Source: Cognataquiflexum nitidum (GTDB taxonomy: Bacteria; Bacteroidota; Bacteroidia; Cytophagales; Cyclobacteriaceae). From it: DNA of 59,793 nucleotides. Made by a program: the position numbers and the translations under genes. Positions 9,194 through 16,913 of this stretch are shown here, piece after piece. The number at the start of each line of letters is the position of its first letter. Position 1 is the first letter of the stretch. The notes beneath the pieces are model-generated. The model worked only from the letters and a program-made list of their open reading frames with translations, did not search any database and was not told where the DNA came from. The stretch is from assembly GCF_022538055.1 (NCBI RefSeq), contig NZ_JAKZAM010000034.1, positions 1-59,793 on the forward strand, given 5' to 3'.

Positions 9194-10324
9194 TCAAAAG
9201 TCCATGTTCCAGATTCCTCCTTTTTCAGCCTTTTTGGTTTCCAATAATTTTCCATCTCTGATGAAAAACGGTTGGCCATCAGTACCCAAATCCCACAATT
9301 GACCTCGTAAAAATACATTTGCGCCTATTTTGGCACCCGAGCTCCCGATTCTACCCGGAAGTGCATATTTCATCCAAGCTTCCTTTTCTGTCAGTTTCCC
9401 GATGTCATTCGGATCGACATCACTAGGCATGGGAGCCCCATTATAGCCTGCCCATGGGACATCCATTGCCCCGTCCACCGCACAATAGGAGTTGACCAAA
9501 ACTAGGTCCACACCCTCTATCGCCTGATAGGATTCCGGATACCATGAGTCGGCACAGACTAAAATCCCAACTTTGCCAAAAGGCAATTCAAATTTCGGAA
9601 TCATTTGACTTGGACTTTGGGTTACAAAAGGCTTTTCTGAATCTATAGTAAATGCCTTTCGGATACTTTGGGGGTGGATATTGCCATTTGGGTCAAACAA
9701 AAAAGAGGTGTTGTAGATTTCTTGCGCTGCGTCAACGGTCAAGGTACCGTCTTTGATTTCCGGACCCGGAAGGAAAATAGATCCTGCTGCAATGTATACC
9801 TGATATTGAGAAGAAAGATGGCTGAAAACCGCTGCATAAATTTTGGCCATTTTTTCTGATTTCATTCTGAAAAGGGTGGCAGCAAGTTTGTCGGATTCTT
9901 TGTCTGATCTTGAATAATAGCTGATAAAATCTAATGGATGGCTCAAAATCAGTTGTGCCATGGCTAAGGTGAGGTTTCCCGAATTGGCCACGGATTTCTT
10001 TTCATCTAGGATTACGAGCCAAGTTCCTAGATATTCCGGCAGCAAAACGATTGTATTTTCTTTGAAAAACCCGCTTTCCTTGGCAGTATGGAAATAGGAT
10101 TCCAGTTTGGCGAGAAACTGTTGCTGCGTCAGGTAATCTGTTTCCAGCATGTAGGGTTGGATTCCAACCACATTTCCCCGAATACTGTCAGAAGATATGG
10201 GGTAAATGTTTTCAGTAACGCTGATTTCAGGTGTAATGGCAGGTAACTCAGGATGGGAACCTGTGTTTGCCCAAATGGTCCAAATCAGGACTAATACCGA
10301 TATTACGAGCAATATTTTTTTCAT
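9194..10324 (-). CDS. Carbon-nitrogen hydrolase (nitrilase superfamily)
   Basis: A 376-residue C-N hydrolase with an N-terminal hydrophobic segment (residues 3-19), so probably membrane-anchored or exported. The catalytic triad candidates are Glu97 in LLPEYLG, Lys223 in SIRKAF and Cys257 in ILVCADSWYPES, in the correct order and spacing. The family hydrolyses amides or nitriles; the substrate is not predictable. It overlaps the amine oxidase stop by 4 bp (ATGA), suggesting coupled expression. Confidence 0.85.
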   Translation of the reverse strand: MKKILLVISVLVLIWTIWANTGSHPELPAITPEISVTENIYPISSDSIRGNVVGIQPYMLETDYLTQQQFLAKLESYFHTAKESGFFKENTIVLLPEYLGTWLVILDEKKSVANSGNLTLAMAQLILSHPLDFISYYSRSDKESDKLAATLFRMKSEKMAKIYAAVFSHLSSQYQVYIAAGSIFLPGPEIKDGTLTVDAAQEIYNTSFLFDPNGNIHPQSIRKAFTIDSEKPFVTQSPSQMIPKFELPFGKVGILVCADSWYPESYQAIEGVDLVLVNSYCAVDGAMDVPWAGYNGAPMPSDVDPNDIGKLTEKEAWMKYALPGRIGSSGAKIGANVFLRGQLWDLGTDGQPFFIRDGKLLETKKAEKGGIWNMDF

Positions 10325-11667
10325 GATGGATTTCCGATTGTCATATGTGCGGCTTTTTCTCCTGCTCTGACGGCACCTTCAATATAGCCAAACCAGACAT
10401 CTGAAGACTCCGTCCCTGCCCAAAATAGCCTGCCTTCAGGTTTGGAATAGGCATCTTGGAATTCGGTCCAAACGCCGACGGGATAAAGTCCCGCATAACA
10501 GCCACGGCTCCAGGTTTCATCGGTCATTGTAAAATCATGGTAAGCTGTTGGGTTTTTGGCTTCGTCCCCAAAATAGTCCACCAACTTCTTCAGCATGGTC
10601 TGTTTTCGTTGTTCAAGTGATTTTTTGAAAAAATTCTCTGCTCTGTCCGCAATCGTGAAACCAAGGATTACTCCGTATTCGCCGTTTTTGGGAGAGGAAT
10701 CAAAAAAAGTCTGAAATGGGGAATGCTTATCAGCTAAAGCCTGTCCACTGAAATTTTTATCCCGCCAAACAGGCTTCTCATAGACCATGAAACATTTACC
10801 TACCTTACCCATACTTATCAAGTTGATTATCTGAGACTTTTGAGCACTTAACTCAGGTGAAAACTTGATCTCAGCAGCAAGTGGTGGCGGAATGGCAATG
10901 ATTACATTTTTTGCTTCAAATTCAAAACCATCGCCCGAAACCTTCACACCTTTTTGATCTTGAATAATGGACTGGACAGAATGATTAAAGTGGACTTTGT
11001 TTAAGAATTCAGTTGCTATTTTGTCGACAAGCGTCTGCATGCCTCCAACGATCCTATGCTGCTGAGCACCATCTTTGATACTGATAAGACTATTTAAATT
11101 ATGGCCTGACTTGATATAAAACAATGCATGAAGTAAAGAAATGGTGTTGAGCTCGCAGGCAAAAACAGTCTCTAGACCGTAGGTGATAATTTTATGGCTT
11201 GCCTTGGTGAGGCTGTTGTTTTTTATAAAATCTGAAAGTAGGATCTTGTCGTAAGCTTCCGCTTTGGGATGCGACCAAGGTTTGGAAGCAGAGATTCCTT
11301 TGGCCATCCTTTCCATTTTATGCAATAACCAATCGAGGTTGAGCAATGAGAAGATGTCGATTTTTGGGATCAAACCTCTGTACTTTTTTACTTTTTGATC
11401 AAAGTCAAGGATATTGTAGCCATCGTTGTAAGTCTCATAATAGTCCACTCCGTATTCTTTGCAGAGTGCATACATCCTGTCTTGGGTAGGGCCAATCCAT
11501 TGTCCGCCAAAATCCAGGTATTGCCCATTTTCAAATCTTTTGGTGTAAACCCTTCCTCCCAGACGTTCCCTTGCCTCAAGTACGATAAAGGATTTGTTCC
11601 TTTTGTGGAGGATGCGTGCGGCGGCAATCCCGGAGAACCCTCCGCCAATGATGATGGTGTCAAGCAT
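10321..11667 (-). CDS. Flavin monoamine oxidase family protein
   Basis: A 448-residue FAD-dependent amine oxidase. The N-terminal dinucleotide-binding motif IIGGGFSGIAAARIL (5-19) is followed by LEARERLGGRVYT and the GGQWIGPTQDRM substrate/flavin loop. The C-terminal FAD-contact motif is WAGTESSDVWFGYIEGAVRAGE. Relatives oxidise primary or polyamines to aldehydes with release of ammonia and H2O2. First gene of an operon with a C-N hydrolase and a C69 peptidase. No signal peptide seen. Substrate unknown. Confidence 0.88.
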   Translation of the reverse strand: MLDTIIIGGGFSGIAAARILHKRNKSFIVLEARERLGGRVYTKRFENGQYLDFGGQWIGPTQDRMYALCKEYGVDYYETYNDGYNILDFDQKVKKYRGLIPKIDIFSLLNLDWLLHKMERMAKGISASKPWSHPKAEAYDKILLSDFIKNNSLTKASHKIITYGLETVFACELNTISLLHALFYIKSGHNLNSLISIKDGAQQHRIVGGMQTLVDKIATEFLNKVHFNHSVQSIIQDQKGVKVSGDGFEFEAKNVIIAIPPPLAAEIKFSPELSAQKSQIINLISMGKVGKCFMVYEKPVWRDKNFSGQALADKHSPFQTFFDSSPKNGEYGVILGFTIADRAENFFKKSLEQRKQTMLKKLVDYFGDEAKNPTAYHDFTMTDETWSRGCYAGLYPVGVWTEFQDAYSKPEGRLFWAGTESSDVWFGYIEGAVRAGEKAAHMTIGNPS

Positions 11668-11981
11668 AGGGATATTTTGGGCAAAGTGAATAAGTCATTT
11701 TTTCAGTCGAAAATAAATGACTTGTCAGACCTTCAAGATAGCAATTTATCAATATTCAAATTCAAACCTTTCTCCTTTTGGTCGGTATTTTTTCTATCTC
11801 AAAAAGTAATTTTTTTCGCTTAAGGTATGGTTGGGATATAGTATCCGAAAACCAAAATTGAAAAAAATCAGAAAAGGCAAAGACTTCATGTGAATTCGGA
11901 TTTGGATTCAACATCCTGATCAAACCCTGATCCACAAAAAGTCTTTGTTATGAAAAAATGTGATGTGATTCTGGAAAGTTA
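11668..11981. other. Intergenic region upstream of the amine oxidase operon
   Basis: About 310 bp without a credible gene. It holds a perfect 9-bp inverted repeat, AAGTCATTT (11692-11700) and AAATGACTT (11715-11723), 25 bp upstream of the amine oxidase start; this could be an operator or leader hairpin. A second pair, CAAAGACTT (11878-11886) and AAGTCTTTG (11939-11947), lies just past the 3' end of the outer-membrane protein gene on the minus strand, with a 52-nt spacer. Confidence 0.35.
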
Positions 11982-12632
11982 TCAGAAGTGGAAGGAAAAG
12001 CGGATGGCTCTTAATGGGGACATAGACAAGCCAACACTATTGAAGTTTTCATTGATGGTAGGAACGTCAGGCCTTTCGATTCTGTTTGTTCCTGTATGGA
12101 AATTCAAAGCAGCTGAAGTCTCAGCTGAAACGGAGAAATGTTTTGAAAAATGGTACCTCAATCCAAGAAACCCTATTGAGTTTAAATTGAAGGAAGTGCT
12201 ATTGATCGTATTGGTGCTTTGGTATGTATTCCTGATTTCATTCCGTCCAAATCCAGCCCCAAAATCCACTCCATAATAGCCTATTATTCTTGGATGAAAT
12301 GTTTTTTGCCATTCTTTTCCAACGTAGACATTGATCCCCTGATTGTTTCTGTTCAAGTCATTTTGGTTTCCATCATCATTTTGGTTGGAACTGAAATTGG
12401 CATTGAGATTAGCACCAAGTCTCAAGGCCACATTTTTGCCATTTTTACTGACATAATGATTTCTATAGAGTAGGTTACTCGGATATTGCCCAAGAATGAT
12501 CGGAGCAAGGTCTAAGGAAAACTCATGTTTGGTTTCTGAATAATCAAAAACAGATTTTTCTGTTGATTCCTGCGCGGAGACTTGAGCGATAACCGCGATT
12601 ACGAAAAGGAACAAAATTGACAATTTCTTCAT
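11982..12632 (-). CDS. Secreted outer-membrane beta-barrel-like protein
   Basis: A 216-residue protein with a clear signal peptide (MKKLSILFLFVIAVIAQVSA). Alternating hydrophobic strands and a C-terminal phenylalanine (FSFHF) are typical of small outer-membrane barrels. Asn-rich loops (around residues 85-110) look surface-exposed. No named family recognised. A shorter plus-strand reading frame overlaps it but lacks comparable features. The neighbour is a TlpA-like thioredoxin on the same strand 100 bp upstream. Confidence 0.75.
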   Translation of the reverse strand: MKKLSILFLFVIAVIAQVSAQESTEKSVFDYSETKHEFSLDLAPIILGQYPSNLLYRNHYVSKNGKNVALRLGANLNANFSSNQNDDGNQNDLNRNNQGINVYVGKEWQKTFHPRIIGYYGVDFGAGFGRNEIRNTYQSTNTINSTSFNLNSIGFLGLRYHFSKHFSVSAETSAALNFHTGTNRIERPDVPTINENFNSVGLSMSPLRAIRFSFHF

Positions 12633-12733
12633 AGAGGATTATTTTAAGTGAACAATACCCCGTCTACGAATAAATTGTTTATTTAGTTTTTTACTTCAGG
12701 TTTTAACTTTTTAAGTGTTTGCACACCAAAGGA

Positions 12734-13339
12734 TTAATTTTTTCCTGTTAAGAAATTCCTAAATTCTTCTGTGTTGAAGTTGCTCATCCCTTCCTGATAA
12801 AAAATGATTTCTCCTTTTGGGTTCACGACCAAAGTGGTCGGGATAGATTCGCTCTGAAGGGAATTGTTGAGCCCATAGCTCGCATGGACGACCGGGAAAG
12901 TAAAACCTTTATCATCAATGAATGACTTGCTTTTTTCCATTTCCTTATCAAGAGCAATCATCAGAAACTCTAGGTTTTCGGTGTCTTTGACTTTGGCATA
13001 CATATCTTCAATATGTGGCATTTCGGCCCGGCATGGAGGACACCAAGTAGCCCAAAGGTTGATAAAGACAGTCTTGCCCCGGTAATCTTCCAAGTTGACA
13101 GGATTCCCTTCCATATCGATAAACCTTCCGGCGTAGTCAAAAGTCTGGGTTTCTTTATTGACCAAAGTGATTTTTGGTTTTTTGATACCAGTGGCTAAAA
13201 GCAGCGACTGCAGTCCTCCCATAATCGGGGTAATCAACCCTGTAAAATATAGAAATGCGAAAACTGATAGAATCAATCCCCAACTTTTCAACTCCTTTTT
13301 CCAATCAATCATTTTTGTATTATTTTTCTCCATCACCAC
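12734..13339 (-). CDS. TlpA-like membrane-anchored thioredoxin (copy 1)
   Basis: A 201-residue thiol-disulfide oxidoreductase of the TlpA/ResA type. One N-terminal membrane helix (about 20-40) anchors a periplasmic thioredoxin fold with the redox motif WCPPC (Cys100, Cys103) and the cis-proline region IPTTLVV. Likely reduces or isomerises disulfides of exported proteins. A closely similar paralogue lies at 14303-14893, and each is divergent from a similar beta-barrel gene, so this is half of a duplicated unit. The start could also be Met3 or Met10. Confidence 0.9.
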   Translation of the reverse strand: MVMEKNNTKMIDWKKELKSWGLILSVFAFLYFTGLITPIMGGLQSLLLATGIKKPKITLVNKETQTFDYAGRFIDMEGNPVNLEDYRGKTVFINLWATWCPPCRAEMPHIEDMYAKVKDTENLEFLMIALDKEMEKSKSFIDDKGFTFPVVHASYGLNNSLQSESIPTTLVVNPKGEIIFYQEGMSNFNTEEFRNFLTGKN

Positions 13340-13528
13340 GCAAAATTACAAAGATCAACCAGCTTACTCTGTGATAATTCATACTGGTTTCTCTTTTAGG
13401 AATTTGTATGCTTGGATTTAAAAGTAAAAAAGAAGTGCCTTAAGCATTAAAAAATTCGACAAAAAGTTAAATTTATAATGTTGGAAGCATCGATAGCTGT
13501 TCATTGGGGTATATAAATTCTAAGGATT

Positions 13529-14146
13529 ATGAAAAATGGATTTTCAATTTGCCTGATAATTTTAGCTTTGCTTTCCGGAAGATTTGTCACTGCGCAGACT
13601 TTTGAAATTACACCCACCACCGGCTACACTTTCTCCTCTCAATTTGACATCACAGGAGGTACCGGAAAATTGGAAGGAGGTGCAAATTGGGGGATTTCGA
13701 TGGGATACACTCCCAATGAATTTTTAGAATTTGAAATCTCCTATAATTATTTTGGGACAGATGCCCGAGCGAATTCTGTGTATTTGGTGGAAGAAGAGGT
13801 CACCAAAGCCAACCTTCATTTTTTGATGGGAGGGGTAAATATGCTTTTTCCTGCATCAGAAAAAGTGATATTATTTGGCGGTCTGAAAATCGGAGCAGCA
13901 TCCTTGCTTTTCGAGGACAGCCCCAATGTGGACCGGACAAGATTTTCCCTTGGGTTTCAGGGAGGAATGCGCTACTATGTTTCTGAACGGATTGGGTTTA
14001 GACTTCAGGGCACCCTTTTGCTTCCTATTGTAAGCGAAGGGGGAAGTATATGGTGGAATCCAAATACAGGAACCAATATAAGCGGATGGTCTCCGATCGT
14101 TCCGGTCAGCATGAATGCCGGATTGATTATTCGGTTGCAACAATAA
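13529..14146 (+). CDS. Outer-membrane beta-barrel protein (copy 1)
   Basis: A 205-residue protein with a signal peptide (residues 1-23, cleavage near VTAQ) and an eight-strand-like barrel pattern in the OmpA/OmpW size class. Motifs shared with its paralogue at 16112-16729 include EITP-TGYTF near the mature N-terminus, NWGISMGY, FEISYNYF, NMLFPASEK, GGLKIG, QGGMRYY and the C-terminal end RLQQ. Both copies are exactly 205 residues. Function unknown. It is divergent from the TlpA-like copy 1. Confidence 0.8.
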   Translation: MKNGFSICLIILALLSGRFVTAQTFEITPTTGYTFSSQFDITGGTGKLEGGANWGISMGYTPNEFLEFEISYNYFGTDARANSVYLVEEEVTKANLHFLMGGVNMLFPASEKVILFGGLKIGAASLLFEDSPNVDRTRFSLGFQGGMRYYVSERIGFRLQGTLLLPIVSEGGSIWWNPNTGTNISGWSPIVPVSMNAGLIIRLQQ

Positions 14147-14302
14147 TCCCGGCAATACCCTTTTTTCCAGGGAGAAGCCTCCTTGCTTTCCTTCTTGGGA
14201 TTTAAAAATTTATTTAACTGATTGGATTGATTCTGTTTTATAGCAAGTATTTATACCTGTTGTCCTGCTTTTTTATCGATTGACAGGAATATTGAAGAGT
14301 TC

Positions 14303-14893
14303 TTAACGGGACGTTTGGGAGCTTGATATCAAGAAATTTCTGAAGTGGTCAGTATCAAAATTATTTGTTCCATTGAGGTAATAGATGACTTTTCCCTCAG
14401 GACTTACCACCACTGTTGTCGGGATAGCTTTGGTGTAGAGTGAGGAATTCAAACCCTCATCGGCATGGAAAACAGGAAAGGTATATCCCTTATCCTTAAT
14501 AAAGGTTTTGCTTTTGCCAAAATCCTGATCGGTAGCAACCATCAAAAATTCGATGCCCGGATTGTCTTTTACTTTGTCATATAAGCTGTGGATGTAAGGC
14601 ATTTCGATTCTGCATGGGCCACACCAAGAAGCCCAAATATTGATAAAAAGTGTTTTTCCTTTGAATTGGTCAAGGCTGACCCTGTTTCCTTCCATATCCA
14701 CAAAAGTACCCGCATAATCAAATTCGATTTCTTTATCTGTTTGGGGTTCATTTTTTGGACCAATCAGGTTCATGCCGACAAGCTCCAATCTGACGCGCCT
14801 TTTGATGGATTTTCCTTTTTCAGTAAAATAAAAGAATGCAACTCCTAAAAACAGAACTCCAAGCAAGGAAAACAAAATTTTATTTCTAAGCAT
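14303..14893 (-). CDS. TlpA-like membrane-anchored thioredoxin (copy 2)
   Basis: A paralogue of the 12734-13339 protein, 196 residues from the chosen start. I took the ATG directly before the hydrophobic anchor (MLRNKILFSLLGVLFLGVAF); a longer frame extends 24 codons upstream with no signal character. Redox motif WCGPC (Cys91, Cys94) and cis-proline segment IPTTVVV. Shared blocks with copy 1 include FDYAG-F-DMEGN and EFLM-A-D. The motif change CPPC to CGPC may alter redox potential. Probably acts in the periplasm. Confidence 0.9.
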   Translation of the reverse strand: MLRNKILFSLLGVLFLGVAFFYFTEKGKSIKRRVRLELVGMNLIGPKNEPQTDKEIEFDYAGTFVDMEGNRVSLDQFKGKTLFINIWASWCGPCRIEMPYIHSLYDKVKDNPGIEFLMVATDQDFGKSKTFIKDKGYTFPVFHADEGLNSSLYTKAIPTTVVVSPEGKVIYYLNGTNNFDTDHFRNFLISSSQTSR

Positions 14894-14946
14894 GATTTTA
14901 CTTTTTATTTGACTGATTTTTAAGAAAAGACATTGTAAATTATAAA

Positions 14947-15048
14947 TATCCGCATTTCCCTCCACCTCCTAACAATAGCACCGGATTCGGTGGCCGAGCG
15001 AAGTCGAGGCCGTTTTGTCTATAAGAAATAGGAGCAAGAATGCGGATA
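14947..15048. repeat. REP-like palindromic element
   Basis: A 102-bp block bounded by perfect 10-bp inverted arms, TATCCGCATT (14947-14956) and AATGCGGATA (15039-15048). Inside are further inverted pieces: ACCGGATTCGGT and GGCCGAGCGAAGTCGAGGCC, the latter resembling the dispersed TCGACTTCGCTC-type repeat I recall from many bacterial genomes. No ORF inside. It could be a REP/MITE-like mobile repeat or a structured RNA. Confidence 0.5.
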
Positions 15049-15215
15049 GTCAGACTGTAAATATAAGAAAGGCAAACCTAAAAATCCGCTGCTTCAGTTG
15101 GAGTGATAAAAAGTACAAAGTGAAAATTTTTTTCGATGTCAAAGTTTAATTCCCCAAACCGAAATTAAATTAGAACCCTAATAGTTGAAAAGATTTAAAT
15201 CATAGCCATTATCCT

Positions 15216-15223
15216 TACTTTTG
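15216..15223 (+). promoter_or_regulatory. Candidate -7 promoter element
   Basis: TACTTTTG matches TAnnTTTG exactly. It lies about 200 bp upstream of the decayed secreted-protein gene at 15421; a weak TTTA occurs at -33 spacing. The rest of the region 15049-15420 shows nothing else I can name. Confidence 0.3.
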
Positions 15224-15420
15224 ACAATCAGTTTTTATTGTAAAAAATAAACTGACCTGCATCTAATTCTGCAAATCAAATAAAAAAACAGATTGTAAGA
15301 TGATGCCTGATTTAAGTTTTTTGGAATTCATGGATTATTCAGCACTTTTCTAAGGCAATCTTGAAGGGTATCCATTAATTACCCCAATCTTTATTTTAAA
15401 AATTTCAACTATTCCAAAAA

Positions 15421-16001
15421 ATGATAAACCAATTAATGATTGCCGCAGCATTGGGAGCAATGACTGCATTTTCTTCATGAGTACCACAGGGGGAGACAAA
15501 AGTGGAAGTAAATGTCAACGAAGTGGCTGAACCCACTCTGACCATAGCTGAAATCAATGCCGCCCAACTAGCTTGGTGCGATGCCTTAATAGAAATCAGT
15601 AGATTACATGCCCCAGAAGGAGATTATAGGGCCTTTGCCTAGCAGGTATTGACAGATGCCTATGACACTGGAAGGATGTTTTTCAAGCCCACTTTGACAC
15701 AAGACGAGCAAACTTTCAGAAAGACCAAGAATGGTGCTTTGACCTATTTTGTGGTGGGAGATCCTGATTTTCCTGAAGATAAAGGTTTTGCTTTGAAACC
15801 CTGGGTAGAATGCGGGTATGGCAAAAAGGAAAGAGGACCGGATGAGGCAATGATTTTGGTAAATATCGGAATGGACCGGGGTCAGTTCAATTTAAGGGCA
15901 AAGACAGTAATCAGATTTTTGTTGACAAGACTTTTCTATTTCGAAAGACAGAAGATAAGTAAGCCAAACTGATTTTGGACAAATTAAGTAATTCCTTTTA
16001 A
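15421..16001 (+). pseudogene. Decayed secreted protein gene
   Basis: Reading from ATG 15421 gives a signal-peptide-like start (MINQLMIAAALGAMTAFSS) cut by TGA at 15478-15480. The frame then continues as protein-like sequence (TIAEINAAQLAWCDALIEIS), is cut again by TAG at 15640-15642, and resumes with DAYDTGRMFFKPTLTQDEQT, GALTYFVVGDPDFPEDKGFA and LKPWVECGY. Near 15880 coding character jumps to another frame (KGKDSNQIFVDKTFLFRK), followed by TAA at 15960-15962 and a degenerate tail. So there are at least two internal stops plus one frameshift. I recall intact small secreted relatives in Bacteroidota, some carrying the doubtful label phosphoribosyl-AMP cyclohydrolase. Only the segment from about 15649 is open. 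Confidence 0.75.
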
Positions 16002-16111
16002 CCTTTAATTGCAAAGGATTGACAGTATAACTAAATCTGGGATTTTATGTGTTTTGGTTTCAAAAAAAATTCTAATATTTGCTTCTCAAGCATAAAAATT
16101 TGACTTCGGCT

Positions 16112-16729
16112 ATGAAAAAACTATTGGTTATAATTCTTATTTCAGTGGTTTCAGTTTTTGAAATCCAGGCACAAGGCCTAGAGATTACTCCTATTACAGG
16201 TTATACATTTCCTGCCTCATATCGTATCACATCAGGTACTGCCAGATTGGGAGATGGTCAAAATTGGGGTGGAAATCTTGGATTTGCCCTTAACGATTTT
16301 ATGGAAATTGAGCTTTCTTATAATTATATGGCTACAAGAGCTACAGCATCTTCCTCATTGCTTAACAACAGGGTGGATGTCAGGACTAATGTGCATTACG
16401 CGATGATTGGGGCCAACAGGTTATTTCCGGCTTCAGATGCGATGACCTTTTTTGCTGGTTTTAAAATGGGGACGGGTACATTGGCATTTCCCGACCGGGA
16501 ATATAATAATGTGACCAAGTTTTCTTGGGGCATTCAAGGTGGTATGAAATATTTTGCAACTGACAGAATTGGAATCAGGATGCAGGCAAACCTGATGATG
16601 CCAGTGTTGGCAGCAGGTGGGAGTTTGTGGTGGAGTCCGGGAGGGGGAACATCCGTGGGTGTATCCACATTCTCTCCGATCGTACAGTTCGGCTTTACCG
16701 GCGGTATTATTTTCCGTTTGCAGCAATAA
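16112..16729 (+). CDS. Outer-membrane beta-barrel protein (copy 2)
   Basis: A 205-residue paralogue of the 13529-14146 protein. I start it at the ATG before MKKLLVIILISVVSVFEIQA, a typical signal peptide; a TTG 33 bp upstream gives an unlikely longer form. Shared features include EITPITGYTF, NWGGNLGF, ELSYNY, NRLFPASDA, GFKMG, QGGMKYF and the terminal RLQQ. Alternating strands suggest a small barrel. A strong terminator follows. The function is unknown; the gene is the plus-strand half of the second copy of the TlpA/barrel unit. Confidence 0.8.
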   Translation: MKKLLVIILISVVSVFEIQAQGLEITPITGYTFPASYRITSGTARLGDGQNWGGNLGFALNDFMEIELSYNYMATRATASSSLLNNRVDVRTNVHYAMIGANRLFPASDAMTFFAGFKMGTGTLAFPDREYNNVTKFSWGIQGGMKYFATDRIGIRMQANLMMPVLAAGGSLWWSPGGGTSVGVSTFSPIVQFGFTGGIIFRLQQ

Positions 16730-16750
16730 GCTGCTAATAATCTAGTAAAA

Positions 16751-16780
16751 AAACCTGCTTGACATCAAGCGGGTTTTTTT
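16751..16780 (+). terminator. Terminator after barrel copy 2
   Basis: CCTGCTTG (16754-16761) pairs with CAAGCGGG (16766-16773, one G-T pair) around a 4-nt loop. It is preceded by an A run and followed by seven Ts. Confidence 0.9.
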
Positions 16781-16913
16781 ATTGCCCAATCAAAATCATT
16801 CCCCCAAAGAATCAAAAACTTAGAAAGAACAAGGATTTAATTTATTTGATATGGATAGGAGTATTTTTTAAAGCTTGCTACTTTGCAGGCTTATCATTTC
16901 ATTCCTAAGTTAA

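Noticed and set aside
11950..12276. 108-codon plus-strand ORF overlapping the outer-membrane protein gene
   Set aside because: It lies antisense to the 3' half of a gene with a clear signal peptide and barrel pattern, and shows no family resemblance.
14966..15420. tRNA or other known RNA gene in the gap
   Set aside because: No cloverleaf or known RNA core could be drawn; the structure present is an inverted-repeat element.
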